DNA of 64,000 nt from positions 310,001-374,000 of the forward strand of contig NZ_BQUV01000007.1 of assembly GCF_022835695.1 (NCBI RefSeq). The letters run 5' to 3'. The DNA is from Bradyrhizobium sp. Ce-3 (GTDB lineage Bacteria > Pseudomonadota > Alphaproteobacteria > Rhizobiales > Xanthobacteraceae). How positions within the stretch are numbered: the stretch's first letter is position 1; each line of letters starts with the position of its first letter. The notes below the pieces were generated by a model. That model worked only from the letters and a program-made list of their open reading frames with translations, was not told where the DNA came from and did no database searches. Of this stretch, positions 49,110 through 60,199 are shown piece by piece. Made by a program: the position numbers and the translations under genes.

Positions 49110-51744
49110 TGACGATCCTCATGGGCACCACAATCACCTTGCGGACGGGTTTGCCGCCCAAGGCGGCTTTTACCGCATCGAGCGCCAAAACGGCAGCCTC
49201 TATATCCGCATTTTGCGCCGTCCGTGGCACGGTAACATCACCTCGTTTTTTACCGTTGACCTGGACGACCAGGGTCACGCTGTCTTCGACCAGCAAATCG
49301 CGTTCGATTTGCGGCCAATCGGCCTCGGAAACCAGCCCGGACTGGCCCAGAACCACCCAGCACTCCTCGGCCAGATGCGGCATCATCGGCGAGAACAGCT
49401 GGACCAGGACGGTTGCGGCTTCCTTCACCGCCCAAGAAACATCTGGAGCGAGGTCCGGCGCCGGCTGGTCGCTCACCGTGGTTTCCTTGGCCAGCACCTC
49501 GGACAGCGCATTGGCGAATTCCCGGATATGGGCGAGACAGACGTTGAAATGCAGCCGCTCGATCCCGGACGACACCTTGTCGAGCGCGCCATGGGCCGCC
49601 TTGCGCAGCGCCAGCGCCTCGGGCCCGAACGTCGCCGGCCGGGCCGCCGGCGCCGTTTTGGCAATCTCGGCCGATTCATTGACCAGCCGCCACAGCCGCT
49701 GAACGAAGCGCGAGGCGCCCTGCACGCGTTCGTCGCTCCAGATCACGTCGCGGTCCGGCGGCGAGTCCGACAGCATGAACCAGCGCGCGACGTCGGCGCC
49801 GTAGCTCGCGATGATGTCGTCGGGGTCGACGGTGTTCTTCTTCGACTTCGACATCTTCTCGATCGGGCCGATCGCGATGTCCTCGCCGGTCGCCAGCAGC
49901 ATCGCGCGGCGGCCGTTGCCGCCGACCTCGATCTTCACCTCGGCCGGCGTGACCCAGCTGCCGTCGGCCTTCTGGTAGGTCTCGTGCACCACCATGCCCT
50001 GGGTGAACATGCCGGCGAACGGCTCGCTCATATCGATGTGGCCGGTGGCCTTCATCGCGCGGGTGAAGAAGCGGCTGTAGAGCAGATGCAGGATCGCGTG
50101 CTCGACGCCGCCGATATACTGGTCGACCGGCATCATCCGGTTGGCGACCGCGGGCGTGGTCGGCGCGGTCGCGTTCCACGGATCGGTGAAGCGCGCGAAA
50201 TACCAGGACGAGTCCACGAAGGTGTCCATCGTGTCGGTCTCGCGCACCGCCTTGCCGCCGCACTTCGGACAATTGACGTGCTTCCAGGTCGGGTGATGGT
50301 CGAGCGCGTTGCCCGGCTTGTCGAAGGACACATCCTCCGGCAGCGTCACCGGCAGCTGGTCGTCGGGAACCGGCACCACGTCGCACTTCGGACAATGGAT
50401 CACCGGGATCGGGCAGCCCCAATAGCGCTGGCGCGAAATGCCCCAGTCGCGCAGGCGGAAATTCACCTGCCGCTCGCCGACCGGCGCATTGCCGCGCAAC
50501 TCGCTCTCCAGCCGCTTCGCGACCTCTTCCTTCGCCGCTTCGATCGTCATGCCGTCGAGGAAGCGCGAATTGATCATGCGGCCGTCGCCGTCATAGGCGG
50601 TGTCAGTGATCACGAATGTCTTCGGGTCCTGGCCCTCGGGGCAGACCACCGGCACGTTGCCGAGATTGTACTTGTTGACGAAGTCGAGGTCGCGCTGATC
50701 GTGCGCCGGGCAGCCGAAGATCGCGCCGGTGCCGTATTCCATCAGCACGAAATTCGCGACATAGACCGGCAGCTTCCAGCTCGGATCGAACGGATGCACC
50801 GCCTTGATGCCGGTGTCGAAGCCCTGCTTCTCGGCGGTGTCGATGATCGATTGCGCGGTGCCGATCTTCTTGATGTCGGCGATGAACTCGGCGAGCTTCG
50901 GGTTCTTCGCTGCGGCCGCCTGCGCCAGCGGATGATCCGCCGAGATCGCCATGAATTTTGCGCCGAACAGCGTGTCCGGCCGCGTCGTGAAGATCTTCAG
51001 CTCGTTCTCGCCGGCCGGCGTGGTCGCCGGATCCAGCGCGAAGCGGATCAACAGGCCCTCGGAGCGGCCGATCCAGTTGCGCTGCATCAGCCGCACCTTG
51101 TCGGGCCAGCGGTCCAGGCCGTCGAGCGCTTCCAGCAGCTCCTGCGCGTACTTGGTGATCTTGAAGACCCACTGGCTCATTTCCCGTTGTTCAACAACGG
51201 CGCCCGAACGCCAGCCGCGGCCGTCGATCACCTGCTCGTTGGCGAGCACGGTCATGTCGACCGGGTCCCAGTTCAGCTTGCGCTTCTCGCGCTCGGCGAG
51301 GCCGGCGCCCAGCATGTCCAGGAACATCTTCTGCTGATGCTTGTAATAGCTGGGGTCGCAGGTCGCGAACTCGCGGCTCCAGTCGAGCGACAGCCCGATC
51401 GACTTGAGCTGCTTCTTCATTGCGGCAATGTTGTCGTAGGTCCAGGCCTTCGGCGCCACCTTGCGCTCGATCGCGGCATTCTCCGCCGGCAGGCCGAACG
51501 CGTCCCAGCCCATCGGGTGCAGCACATTGAAGCCCTTGGCGCGCATGAAGCGGGCCAGCACGTCGCCGAGCGTGTAGTTGCGGACGTGCCCGATATGGAT
51601 GCGCCCCGACGGATACGGGAACATCTCGAGGACGTAGTATTTCGGCCGCGGATCGTCGTTCTTGGAGGCGAAGATCGCCTTTTCGTCCCAGGTGGCTTGC
51701 CAGCGGGGCTCGGATTCACGGGCGTTATAGCGTTCGGCGGTCAT
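49096..51744 (-). CDS. leuS: Leucyl-tRNA synthetase
   Basis: 882-residue class Ia synthetase. HIGH motif is in [20 protein letters not shown]; the editing domain has the threonine-rich [17 protein letters not shown] lies in [17 protein letters not shown]. The C-terminal anticodon and leucine-specific domains are intact. ATG 51742-51744. First gene of leuS-lptE-holA, a common alphaproteobacterial grouping. Confidence 0.99.
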   Translation of the reverse strand: MTAERYNARESEPRWQATWDEKAIFASKNDDPRPKYYVLEMFPYPSGRIHIGHVRNYTLGDVLARFMRAKGFNVLHPMGWDAFGLPAENAAIERKVAPKAWTYDNIAAMKKQLKSIGLSLDWSREFATCDPSYYKHQQKMFLDMLGAGLAEREKRKLNWDPVDMTVLANEQVIDGRGWRSGAVVEQREMSQWVFKITKYAQELLEALDGLDRWPDKVRLMQRNWIGRSEGLLIRFALDPATTPAGENELKIFTTRPDTLFGAKFMAISADHPLAQAAAAKNPKLAEFIADIKKIGTAQSIIDTAEKQGFDTGIKAVHPFDPSWKLPVYVANFVLMEYGTGAIFGCPAHDQRDLDFVNKYNLGNVPVVCPEGQDPKTFVITDTAYDGDGRMINSRFLDGMTIEAAKEEVAKRLESELRGNAPVGERQVNFRLRDWGISRQRYWGCPIPVIHCPKCDVVPVPDDQLPVTLPEDVSFDKPGNALDHHPTWKHVNCPKCGGKAVRETDTMDTFVDSSWYFARFTDPWNATAPTTPAVANRMMPVDQYIGGVEHAILHLLYSRFFTRAMKATGHIDMSEPFAGMFTQGMVVHETYQKADGSWVTPAEVKIEVGGNGRRAMLLATGEDIAIGPIEKMSKSKKNTVDPDDIIASYGADVARWFMLSDSPPDRDVIWSDERVQGASRFVQRLWRLVNESAEIAKTAPAARPATFGPEALALRKAAHGALDKVSSGIERLHFNVCLAHIREFANALSEVLAKETTVSDQPAPDLAPDVSWAVKEAATVLVQLFSPMMPHLAEECWVVLGQSGLVSEADWPQIERDLLVEDSVTLVVQVNGKKRGDVTVPRTAQNADIEAAVLALDAVKAALGGKPVRKVIVVPMRIVNVVG

Positions 51745-51902
51745 GAAATCGCAAGGATTTTGGGTGGCTTTGGGGTCCCATCCGGGGACGGCGGACTAGG
51801 CCACAAAAGCGCCTGCGGGGTCAACGGCTTGGGGCCCCCAAACGCCCGATCCCGCCGCGCAGCCGCCCTGTCGCTGCCGCAGGGGCACCGCCCGTCGCCT
51901 CC

Positions 51903-52021
51903 CCCGTCGTCCTGGCTTTCGCCAGGACGACATCGAATATTTGGCGCGATAGGGTCGCCGCTCTCTCCTCCCGTCGTTCCGGGGCAGCCCGCAGGGCTCT
52001 CGCTTCGCGAGCCCCGGAATG
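51903..52021. repeat. Dispersed repeats in the leuS upstream region
   Basis: A short hairpin CGTCGTCCTGGCTTTCGCCA then GGACGACATCG, followed by a second element CCGTCGTTCCGGGGCAGCCC with reverse arm GAGCCCCGGAATGCC. Both are of the CCCCGGAATG/GTCGTCC families seen elsewhere in the window. Confidence 0.75.
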
Positions 52022-52028
52022 CCTCGCC

Positions 52029-52973
52029 TCACACCGGCAGCTTCAGCTCCATCAGATCCTTCGCCACGACGATCCGGCCCTTGAAGTTCGTCTTCACGTC
52101 CCTGGTCCAGTCGTCGTCGGTGACGGTGGGATCGTCACCGGGAACGAAATGGCTCAGCACAAGCGTCTTGACGCCGGCGGCGGCGGCGATGCGGCCGACG
52201 TCTTCGGTCGAGGTGTGGCTGTCGAGCAGATGCTTCTTCAAGGTCGCGCCGTTCTTGGTCTTGGCGACCAGGCGATCGACCGCGGGGATGTAGAGGCATT
52301 CGTGCACCAGCACGTCGGCGCCCTTCGCGAACTCGGCAAGCTTCGGATTGTAGGCGGTGTCGCTGGAGAACACGATCACACCGTCCGGCGTCTCGAACTT
52401 GTAGGCGAAATTGTCGACGATGGGCGGATGCGGCGTGCGGAACGCGGTGACGGTAACGTCAGGCGTCTTCAGCACCACGCCGTCCTCGGCGATGTCTTTC
52501 GCGATCAGCAGCTTGCGCGGGTCGGGCCGGCCTTCGTCCTCGATCCGGGTCTCGACGTCGAACTTGTTCAGCTCCCAATATTCTTTTGTCATCGCCTCGA
52601 TGCCCTTGGGGCCGAACGAATGGATCGGCGTCGAGAGGCCGGCGGCCCAGGCGTTGTAGAACAGGTTGCCGTATTCGAGGTTGTGATCGGAATGGTGGTG
52701 GCTGATGAAGATGTACTTCACGGACGGGATCGGCACGCCGGCGCTGACCAGCTGGCGGCTGACGCCCATGCCGCAATCGATCACGAACGGCGTGTCGTTG
52801 ACGACGACGAGATTGGCGGGGTTGGAGGCGCCGATGCCGACGCGCGGTCCGCCCTTGGTGCCGAGGAACACGATACGGGTGCGGGGCTTCGCATTCTGCG
52901 CGCGCACCGCCGGCGCCGCGAGCACGGCGGCGCTGCCGAGCGCCAGTTTCAATGCATTGCGGCGATCGATCAT
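52029..52973 (-). CDS. Exported metallo-beta-lactamase-fold hydrolase
   Basis: 314-residue zinc hydrolase of unknown substrate. The leader IDRRNALKLALGSAAVLAA then PAVRA is Tat-like. The metal motif is ISHHHSDHNLEYG (HxHxDH), with further ligands in FSSDTAYNP and VLSHFVPG. It resembles the arylsulfatase/ribonuclease Z-like group of the fold. ATG 52971-52973. The upstream TSUP permease gene on the same strand ends 31 bases earlier, so the two may be co-transcribed. Confidence 0.88.
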   Translation of the reverse strand: MIDRRNALKLALGSAAVLAAPAVRAQNAKPRTRIVFLGTKGGPRVGIGASNPANLVVVNDTPFVIDCGMGVSRQLVSAGVPIPSVKYIFISHHHSDHNLEYGNLFYNAWAAGLSTPIHSFGPKGIEAMTKEYWELNKFDVETRIEDEGRPDPRKLLIAKDIAEDGVVLKTPDVTVTAFRTPHPPIVDNFAYKFETPDGVIVFSSDTAYNPKLAEFAKGADVLVHECLYIPAVDRLVAKTKNGATLKKHLLDSHTSTEDVGRIAAAAGVKTLVLSHFVPGDDPTVTDDDWTRDVKTNFKGRIVVAKDLMELKLPV

Positions 52974-53004
52974 CGGTTCACTCCCTGAATTCCTTGCGGC
53001 GACC

Positions 53005-53781
53005 CTAGCCGCCGCGCAAAAGGCCATCAAGCGCCGGCAGGCCGACGATGACGGCGGCCGCGATCAGCGCGTAGCAGATCGCGCGGAACGCCTGCTCGCT
53101 TGCCTTGCCGAACAGTGAGGCGCCGAACCAGACGCCGATGCCGTAGACGGGACCGACGATCAGCGAGAACTTGATCGATTCGATCGTGATTAATCCGGTG
53201 AACCAGTAGCTGACCAGCGAGAAGAAATCCGAGGCGCCGAAGAACAGCACGATGTTGGCGCGCGAGATCACCGACGAGATCGGGCGTCCCAGCCAGTAGG
53301 CGACGATCGGCGGACCGCCGGTCTGGGCGAGGCCGCTGCAGAAACCGGACAGGCCGCCGACGCCGATCGAGAGCGCGGCGTGGTCCTTGCCGTGGTAGCG
53401 CCAGCCCGACAGCAGCAAGGCGAGCAGCGCCGCGACGAAGCAGGAGATGATCCAGCGCGTCGTCACCGGCTCGAGCACGGTGAGGAAATAGGTGCCGATC
53501 GGAACGCCGACCAACGCGCCGGCGACCATCACCGCGGTGGCCTTGCGGTCGGCATGGGTCCAGGCGTTCGGCAGCAGCGGCGTCGCTGCGACGAAGTCGA
53601 TGACCAGCAGCAGCGCCGCCACCAGCCGCGGCGCGGCGACGCTGCTCGCCAGCGGCATGAAGATCAGCGCCGAGCCGAAGCCGGAGAAGCCGCGCGCAGT
53701 GCCCGACACGAACGCGATCGCGCAGATTGCAAGCGCGATGCTGGTCGAGATGTCGGAGGGGATCAGGGAGAGGGAGGTCAT
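53005..53781 (-). CDS. TSUP family (TauE/SafE) membrane permease
   Basis: 258 residues with about eight membrane segments, of the sulfite/organosulfonate exporter family. FSGFGSALIFMPLASSV and the second half's GLSGFCSGLAQTGGPPIVAYWL are the two family motifs. Substrate unknown (sulfite, sulfonate, or other anions). ATG 53779-53781. Pairs with the exported metallo-hydrolase downstream, so a shared sulfur-compound pathway is conceivable but not shown. Confidence 0.88.
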   Translation of the reverse strand: MTSLSLIPSDISTSIALAICAIAFVSGTARGFSGFGSALIFMPLASSVAAPRLVAALLLVIDFVAATPLLPNAWTHADRKATAVMVAGALVGVPIGTYFLTVLEPVTTRWIISCFVAALLALLLSGWRYHGKDHAALSIGVGGLSGFCSGLAQTGGPPIVAYWLGRPISSVISRANIVLFFGASDFFSLVSYWFTGLITIESIKFSLIVGPVYGIGVWFGASLFGKASEQAFRAICYALIAAAVIVGLPALDGLLRGG

Positions 53782-53849
53782 GGGAAGGGAATGAGGTTCA
53801 ATTAGCTACCCGACAAATGCACTCATGCTGACAGGCCATTCTGTCAGAC

Positions 53850-53956
53850 CCGTCATCCTGAAGCGCGAGCTCTTGCGAGCCTCGAAGGATGAATCGGCCC
53901 GCAGTCGGGCCGTCGACTCTTCGAGACGGCCGCTGCGCGGCCTCCTCAGGGTGACC
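53850..53956. repeat. Dispersed repeat (CGTCATCCTGA...CTCAGGGTGACC)
   Basis: Sister of the copy at 35519: CCCGTCATCCTGAAGCGCGA, inner CGAAGGATGAATCGGCC and TCTTCGAGACGGCCGC, and end CCTCCTCAGGGTGACCG. Upstream of the TSUP gene, downstream of pheT. Confidence 0.8.
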
Positions 53957-53995
53957 GTGGTGGGGTTGCGCGGTGCCCCACCACCATGACCCGCC

Positions 53996-56404
53996 TCACG
54001 CGCGCAGCGTGCCGCCGGTCTTCTTCGTCACCTCGGCGACGATCTTGGCGGCGACGGCGTCGATCTCCTGATCGGTCATGGTCTTCTCGCGCGGCTGGAT
54101 CGTCACCGCGATCGCGATCGACTTCTTGTCGGGATCGATGCCCTTGCCCTCGTAGAGGTCGAACACGCTCACGTCGGTGATCAGCTTCTTGTCGACGCTC
54201 TGCGCCGCGCGAACGAGATCGCCGGCCTTGACGCTGCGGTCGACGATGAAGGCGAAGTCGCGCGACACCGGCTGGAACGCCGAGAGCTCCAGCACCGGCT
54301 TGGCGCGGGTCGCCCGCTGCTTGCCCTGCGGGATGCGCTCGAGGATCACCTCGAACACGATCATCGGACCGTCGGCGCCAAGCGCCTCGGCTACCCGCGG
54401 ATGCAGCTCGCCGAAAGTGCCGAGCACGTTCTGCGGACCGATCTGGATGGTGCCGGAGCGCCCCGGATGCAGCCAGGCGGGGCCGCCAGGGACGATCTGC
54501 AACGCCTGCATCGGCGCGCCCGCGGCGGCCAGCACGGCGAAGGCGTCGGCCTTGGCATCCATTGCGTCAGCCGTGGTCGAGCCGGTCCAGTGCCGTCCGA
54601 TCCCCTTCGACGAGGCGTAGCCATGGCGCACGCCGGAGGCGGCCACCAGCTGGTCTTCCGGCCGGTCGCCGCGGAATACCTGGCCGACCTCGAACAGCGC
54701 CACGTCAGGAGTGCCGCGGTTGATATTGGCCTGAGCCGCTGCGACGAGACCGGGCAGCAGGCTCGGCCGCATGTCGGAGAGATCGGCTGCGATCGGGTTG
54801 GCGATCACCAGCTCGCTCTGGCCGCCGCCGAACAGTTTTGCGGCGTCATTGGTGATGAACGACCAGGTCACGGCTTCCACCATGCCGCGCACGCCCAGAG
54901 CGCGCTTGGCGCGGCGGGTGCGCTGCTGCATTGGCGTCAGCACCGGCTTGCGCGGCTCCTCGCCACGCTCGAACGGCGTCATCGGCACCTTGTCGACGCC
55001 GACGATGCGCACGATCTCCTCGACGAGGTCGGCCTTGCCCTCTACGTCGGTGCGCCAGGACGGGACCGCGACCTTCACCACGGGGCCGTTGCCGGCCAGC
55101 ATGAATCCGAGCCGGGTCAGGATCAGCTTCACCTCGACCAGCGGCACCTCGATGCCGGCCAGACGCTTCACCTCGCCGAGCGGGAAGTCGATGACGCGAT
55201 CCTCGCCGAACTGCTTGCCGACCACGACGTTCTCGGACGGCGTACCGCCGCACAGCTCCAGCACCAGCTTGGTCGCGAGCTCGAGCCCGGGCACCATGAA
55301 GGCCGGATCGACGCCGCGTTCGAAGCGATAGCGCGCATCTGAATTGATGCCGAGCTTGCGGCCGGTCTGCGCGATGTTGATCTCGTTCCACAGCGCCGAT
55401 TCGATCAGCACATCCGTGGTGTTGTCGTCGCAGCCCGAGGCCTCGCCGCCCATGATGCCGGCGAGCGATTCGACGCCGTGCTCGTCGGCAATTACGCAAA
55501 CATTGCTGTCGAGCGTGTAGGTGCGGCCGTCGAGTGCGAGCAGCGTCTCGCCATCTTTCGCGCGGCGGACGGTGAGCTTGCCCCGCACCTTCTTGGCGTC
55601 GAACACGTGCAGCGGACGGGCGCGGTCGTAGGTCATGAAGTTGGTGATGTCGACCAGCGCGTTGATCGGGCGCAGGCCGATCGAAGTCAGCCGCTTCTGC
55701 AGCCATTCCGGCGACGGGCCGTTCTTCACCCCGCGCACCAGCCGCAGCGCGAAGCCCGGGCATAGCGTGGCGTCTTCCACCTTGACCTGGACCGGGCAGG
55801 GGAATTCGCCCTTGATCGGCCTGATGCCGGGATCCTTGAACTTGCCCATGTCGGCAGCGGCGAGGTCGCGCGCGATGCCGTGCACGCCGGTGCAGTCCTG
55901 CCGGTTCGGCGTCAAATTGATCTCGATGGTGGGATCGCCGAGCCCGGCCCAGTCGGCATAGCCCTTGCCGAGCGGCGCGTCGGCCGGCAGCTCCATGATG
56001 CCGTCATGGTCTTCCGAGATCTGCAATTCGGCGGCCGAGCACAGCATGCCGCGGCTCTCGACACCGCGGATGGTGCCGACGCCGAGCGTGATGTTCTTGC
56101 CGGGGATGTAGGTGCCGGGCGGCGAGAACACACTGATCAGTCCCGCACGCGCATTCGGCGCCCCGCACACCACCTGCACCGGCGCGCCGCCGTCGCCGGT
56201 GTCGACCATGCAGACGCGCAGCCGGTCGGCATTCGGATGCTGCTCGGCCGAGATCACGCGCGCGATGGTGAACGGCGCCAGCGCCTTCGCCTTGTCCTCG
56301 ATGTTCTCGACCTCAAGCCCGATCATGGTGAGCTTGTCGGCGAGCTTGTCGAGCGGCTCGTCGGTCTCGAGATGTTCCTTCAGCCAGGAGAGGGTGAACT
56401 TCAC
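53996..56404 (-). CDS. pheT: Phenylalanyl-tRNA synthetase beta chain
   Basis: 802-residue beta subunit. It has the N-terminal tRNA-binding OB domain ([11 protein letters not shown]), the editing B3/B4 domain, B5, the catalytic-like core ([11 protein letters not shown]) and the C-terminal anticodon domain ([13 protein letters not shown]). The start is GTG 56402-56404. It lies behind pheS, separated by 283 bases with a dispersed repeat rather than a direct overlap. Confidence 0.98.
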   Translation of the reverse strand: MKFTLSWLKEHLETDEPLDKLADKLTMIGLEVENIEDKAKALAPFTIARVISAEQHPNADRLRVCMVDTGDGGAPVQVVCGAPNARAGLISVFSPPGTYIPGKNITLGVGTIRGVESRGMLCSAAELQISEDHDGIMELPADAPLGKGYADWAGLGDPTIEINLTPNRQDCTGVHGIARDLAAADMGKFKDPGIRPIKGEFPCPVQVKVEDATLCPGFALRLVRGVKNGPSPEWLQKRLTSIGLRPINALVDITNFMTYDRARPLHVFDAKKVRGKLTVRRAKDGETLLALDGRTYTLDSNVCVIADEHGVESLAGIMGGEASGCDDNTTDVLIESALWNEINIAQTGRKLGINSDARYRFERGVDPAFMVPGLELATKLVLELCGGTPSENVVVGKQFGEDRVIDFPLGEVKRLAGIEVPLVEVKLILTRLGFMLAGNGPVVKVAVPSWRTDVEGKADLVEEIVRIVGVDKVPMTPFERGEEPRKPVLTPMQQRTRRAKRALGVRGMVEAVTWSFITNDAAKLFGGGQSELVIANPIAADLSDMRPSLLPGLVAAAQANINRGTPDVALFEVGQVFRGDRPEDQLVAASGVRHGYASSKGIGRHWTGSTTADAMDAKADAFAVLAAAGAPMQALQIVPGGPAWLHPGRSGTIQIGPQNVLGTFGELHPRVAEALGADGPMIVFEVILERIPQGKQRATRAKPVLELSAFQPVSRDFAFIVDRSVKAGDLVRAAQSVDKKLITDVSVFDLYEGKGIDPDKKSIAIAVTIQPREKTMTDQEIDAVAAKIVAEVTKKTGGTLRA

Positions 56405-56458
56405 GGCTGCATGCCTCGGTTCTTGTTGGTGTTCACTGTGATACTTGCACCGGCGCCA

Positions 56459-56655
56459 GGGCTCCCTCCCCCCTTGCGGGCGAGGGTTGGGGAGAGGGGT
56501 AAGCCGCTTGCTCGGAGCAATGTTGTGTTGTGGGTTGCCGCTGCAACATCGAAGCTAAAAGGGCTCGCGGAGACGTGTCGGCTCGCGACTGCATTCAGCG
56601 CCCGCGGCCACCCCTCTCCCTGCCCCTCCCCCGCAAGGGGAGAGGGAACGGAGAG
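56459..56655. repeat. Dispersed repeat between pheS and pheT
   Basis: CTCCCTCCCCCCTTGCGGGC with GGGGAGAGGGGT, then CACCCCTCTCCCTGCCCCTC and the hairpin TCCCCCGCAAGGGGAGAGGG. Long inverted structure in the pheST transcript. Confidence 0.8.
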
Positions 56656-56687
56656 AGTCCCCGCAATGTCGTTTGCGTGCAGCGACA

Positions 56688-57770
56688 TCACGAACTCAAT
56701 CCGCCCGCGATGGTCGGGATGTCGAGCGGCTTGAAGCCGTAATGGTTGAGCCAGCGGACGTCGTTCTCGAACAGCTGGCGCAGATCGGCGATGCCGTATT
56801 TCAGCATCGTGATGCGGTCGAGGCCCATGCCCCAGGCGAAGCCCTGGTAGACGTCGGGATCGATGCCGCAGGCGCGCAGCACGTTCGGGTGCACCATGCC
56901 GCAGCCGAGAATCTCCATCCAGTCCTCGCCCTCGCCGAAGCGGATCTCGCCCTTGTCGCGGCGGCACTGGATGTCGACCTCGAGCGACGGCTCGGTGAAC
57001 GGGAAGAACGACGGCCGGAACCGCATGTTGATGTGGTCGACCTCGAAGAATGCCTTGCAGAACTCGTGCAGGATCCACTTGAGGTGGCCGAGATGCGAAC
57101 CCTTGTCGATCACGAGGCCTTCGACCTGGTGGAATTGCGGCGTGTGGGTCGCATCAGAGTCGATGCGGTAGGTGCGGCCCGGGCAGATGATGCGGATCGG
57201 CGGTTTCTGCGTCAGCATCGTGCGCACCTGCACCGGCGAGGTGTGGGTGCGCAACAGCATGCGCGAGCCGTCCTGCTTCGGATTGAAGAAGAAGGTGTCG
57301 TGCATCTCGCGCGCGGGATGGCCGATCGGGAAGTTCAGCTTGGTGAAGTTGTAATCGTCGGTCTCGATGTCGGGACCTTCGGCGATCGCAAACCCCATGT
57401 CGGCGAAGATGGTGTTGACCTCGTCGAACACCTGGCTCAGCGGATGGATGCGACCGGTCTCGGCCGGCGTCTCGCGCAGCGGCAGCGTGACGTCGATGGT
57501 CTCGGCGGCGAGCCGCGCATCGAGCGCGGCTGCCTTCAGCACGTCGCGCCGGGCCGCCAGCGCCTGGGTCACCGCATCCTTGGCGAGATTGATCTTCGCG
57601 CCCTCGGTCTTGCGCTCGTCCGGCGACATCTTGCCGAGGGTCGCGAGCAGGGCCGAGATCGAGCCCTTCTTGCCGAGCGCCGAGACGCGCACCGCCTCGA
57701 GGGCGGCCTCGTCGGCGGCCGAGGCGATCTGGTCGAGGATGGATTTTTCGAGCGTTGCGAGGTCGGACAC
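56688..57770 (-). CDS. pheS: Phenylalanyl-tRNA synthetase alpha chain
   Basis: 360-residue class II catalytic subunit. An N-terminal coiled coil ([15 protein letters not shown]) is followed by motif 2-like [20 protein letters not shown] and motif 3 in [21 protein letters not shown] 57768-57770 has AGGA at good spacing; TTG 57774-57776 would add two residues but lies too close to it. Confidence 0.98.
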   Translation of the reverse strand: MSDLATLEKSILDQIASAADEAALEAVRVSALGKKGSISALLATLGKMSPDERKTEGAKINLAKDAVTQALAARRDVLKAAALDARLAAETIDVTLPLRETPAETGRIHPLSQVFDEVNTIFADMGFAIAEGPDIETDDYNFTKLNFPIGHPAREMHDTFFFNPKQDGSRMLLRTHTSPVQVRTMLTQKPPIRIICPGRTYRIDSDATHTPQFHQVEGLVIDKGSHLGHLKWILHEFCKAFFEVDHINMRFRPSFFPFTEPSLEVDIQCRRDKGEIRFGEGEDWMEILGCGMVHPNVLRACGIDPDVYQGFAWGMGLDRITMLKYGIADLRQLFENDVRWLNHYGFKPLDIPTIAGGLSS

Positions 57771-57989
57771 GGTCAATTCCTGCGCTTGAGCGGAGCATGG
57801 TCTGGCGGGAAGGGCCGGTCAGCGAACCGGACCTCACCTTGCGGGCCATGCGCGAAAATTCGGCTGGGTTGTCGCCGCCCGAAGGCCGTAACGTCAAGCA
57901 AAAAGCCGGTCATTTCGGGCCGATGGGCGGCTGCATTGAACCCGACGCGGAGGCCGGGCTACCCAAGGGGAGTTCAAGGAGACTGCGCG

Positions 57990-58400
57990 ATGTTGCTGCG
58001 ATCTTGCCTGGCCGTGCCCGCGGTTCTGTTGATGCTCGGAACGGCGCAGGCCGCGACCGAGGAATGCCCCGCCAAATCGACCCAGATGGACGACATCATC
58101 GCGGAGCTCGAGCAGGCGCCGAGCTGCAACCGCGCGATGAAGATCTTCGAGGCGTGCGAATACGGCGCCAGCGGCGACGTCCAGTTCGGCGAGGTGGTCG
58201 AGAAAAAATGCGAGGCGGACTTCCTGTCCGGCCTCGGAGCGTCGCAGAAGAAGGCCTATGCCAGTGAGCTCAGGCGCTGTGACCACAAATACGACAACCA
58301 AAGCGGCACCATGTACCGCTCATTCACAGCGTTTTGCCGGGCGATCGTCGCCCAGCGCTTGTCGCAGAAAGCGCTGAAAGCGAGCCCGAAAGCCCGCTAG
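57990..58400 (+). CDS. Small secreted cysteine-containing protein
   Basis: 136 residues. A signal peptide MLLRSCLAVPAVLLMLGTAQ then AAT opens it. The mature part has five cysteines (ECPAKS, PSCNRAM, EACEYGA, KKCEADF, RRCDHKY, with one more in AFCRAI), enough for disulphides, and is otherwise helical and charged. No family recognised. ATG 57990 after AAGGAGA. Lies between pheS and rplT, facing rplT, so it is independent of both. Confidence 0.75.
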   Translation: MLLRSCLAVPAVLLMLGTAQAATEECPAKSTQMDDIIAELEQAPSCNRAMKIFEACEYGASGDVQFGEVVEKKCEADFLSGLGASQKKAYASELRRCDHKYDNQSGTMYRSFTAFCRAIVAQRLSQKALKASPKAR

Positions 58401-58416
58401 AAGCTCCCGCCAGGGA

Positions 58417-58776
58417 TCAGGCTGCCAGCGCCGCCTTGGCCTTCTCGGCGATCGCCTGGAACGCCACCGGCTCGTGGATCGCGAGATCCGACAGCACCTT
58501 GCGGTCGACGACGACGCCCGACTTGGAGAGGCCGTTGATGAACACGCTGTAGGTCATGCCGAACGGACGCACTGCGGCGTTGATGCGCTGGATCCAGAGC
58601 GCGCGGAAGGTGCGCTTCTTGCGCTTGCGGTCGCGGAAGGCGTACTGGCCGGCCTTTTCGACCGCCTGCTTGGCGGTGCGGATCGTGTTCTTGCGGCGGC
58701 CGTAATAGCCCTTGGCGGCCTTGAAGACTTTCTTGTGCTTGGCGTGAGAGGTCACACCGCGTTTGACGCGAGACAT
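58417..58776 (-). CDS. rplT: 50S ribosomal protein L20
   Basis: 119-residue 23S rRNA-binding assembly protein. Starts [20 protein letters not shown], with [19 protein letters not shown] and [16 protein letters not shown]. It can also repress its operon by binding the mRNA; no such hairpin was identified. ATG 58774-58776, downstream of rpmI by 75 bases. Confidence 0.99.
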   Translation of the reverse strand: MSRVKRGVTSHAKHKKVFKAAKGYYGRRKNTIRTAKQAVEKAGQYAFRDRKRKKRTFRALWIQRINAAVRPFGMTYSVFINGLSKSGVVVDRKVLSDLAIHEPVAFQAIAEKAKAALAA

Positions 58777-58851
58777 GACGGAAATCCTTGATCTGGAAGA
58801 GGTGACGGGGGCTCGCGCAGACGCGGGCCGGGTTCAAGCGAATGAGCGCGA

Positions 58852-59052
58852 TCAGGCGTTCGGCAAGAAGTACTTCTTGACGTTGTCGCCGTCGGTCTTG
58901 AACAGCACGCGGGTGCCGCGCAGCTGACGGATCTGCTTCTTCGTCCGCTTGATCATGCCGTGGCGCTTGCCGCGCTGGGCGTGCATGACTTTGCCAGTGG
59001 CAGTCACCTTGAAGCGCTTTTTAGCGCCCGACTTGGTCTTCAACTTGGGCAT
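58852..59052 (-). CDS. rpmI: 50S ribosomal protein L35
   Basis: 66-residue ribosomal protein. [20 protein letters not shown] opens it and [19 protein letters not shown] closes it. ATG 59050-59052 after AGGAGAGC on the minus strand. Normally close behind infC; here 379 bases separate them. Confidence 0.98.
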   Translation of the reverse strand: MPKLKTKSGAKKRFKVTATGKVMHAQRGKRHGMIKRTKKQIRQLRGTRVLFKTDGDNVKKYFLPNA

Positions 59053-59431
59053 TTAGCTCTCCTGTCGCACAGCACGAAAATCGCCCCGAGAGGCGTTCGG
59101 CCGGCTAAAATGCTCGTTAGAGCGTTGAAAGTGCTATGGTTTTTTCCGAATTGAAAGAACCTGCACTGAACGTCGCCACGGCAGCCCTTGATCAGCCGGG
59201 CGGCGAAGGCCCGGCTTATGACAGAGGATCGGCGGTTTTGCAACGTTTGACGTTGCCAAACAACGGGACCGTAGCCCGGATGGAGCGGAGCGAAATCCGG
59301 GGCCGGCGCTTCCACGGATCGGCCTGTCCCGGATTGCGCTGCGCTCCATCCGGGCTACGAAGGCCCGTCAAACGCGAAACAGCCCGCCGATCCGACGGGC
59401 CGTTCCAAATGCTGTAAGCGACCAATTCGAA
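59053..59431. other. Long infC-rpmI spacer, no gene seen
   Basis: Holds a dispersed repeat (see 59271) and, just after infC on the minus strand, a GC-rich hairpin GGCCCGTCGGATCGGCGGGC ending in TGTTTCG (about 59377-59400), a weak terminator candidate. A promoter for rpmI-rplT must then lie near 59060-59170, where TAAAATG and CTATGG AT-rich pieces occur. Confidence 0.5.
59271..59359. repeat. Dispersed repeat (GTAGCCCGGATGGAGC...GCTCCATCCGGGCTAC)
   Basis: Perfect outer arms GTAGCCCGGATGGAGCG (59271-59287) and CGCTCCATCCGGGCTAC (59342-59358), inner arms GAAATCCGGGG and CCCGGATTGCG. Inside the infC-rpmI spacer. Confidence 0.9.
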
Positions 59432-59971
<540 letters not shown>

Positions 59972-60199
59972 GGGTAACTCTCCAAAGTTGTGAAAGGGAA
60001 GGCGGATATTTTGAAGCAAGACGCCGCGACGGGCAAGCGAACTCGCTTCCTTAAGCGGCAAAACCGCCAATTGCGAGGCATTTTAGCCACGCCCGGCACA
60101 TATAGCGGGCGCACCTGCTCCGCAAGGCGGGCTGGCCGCCGTTGACCGCTACCGTCAGACAATTGAAAAGCAGGTCTCTGACACGCGAGTGACCGAACC

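Noticed and set aside
49009-52293. 1094-codon open frame on the plus strand opposite leuS and lptE
   Set aside because: Antisense shadow: leuS on the minus strand has all synthetase motifs, while this frame is rich in Arg, His and Asp runs with no domain.
56673-57989. Long plus-strand extension upstream of the small secreted protein
   Set aside because: It is the antisense of pheS; the real gene begins at ATG 57990 with a signal peptide and ribosome site.
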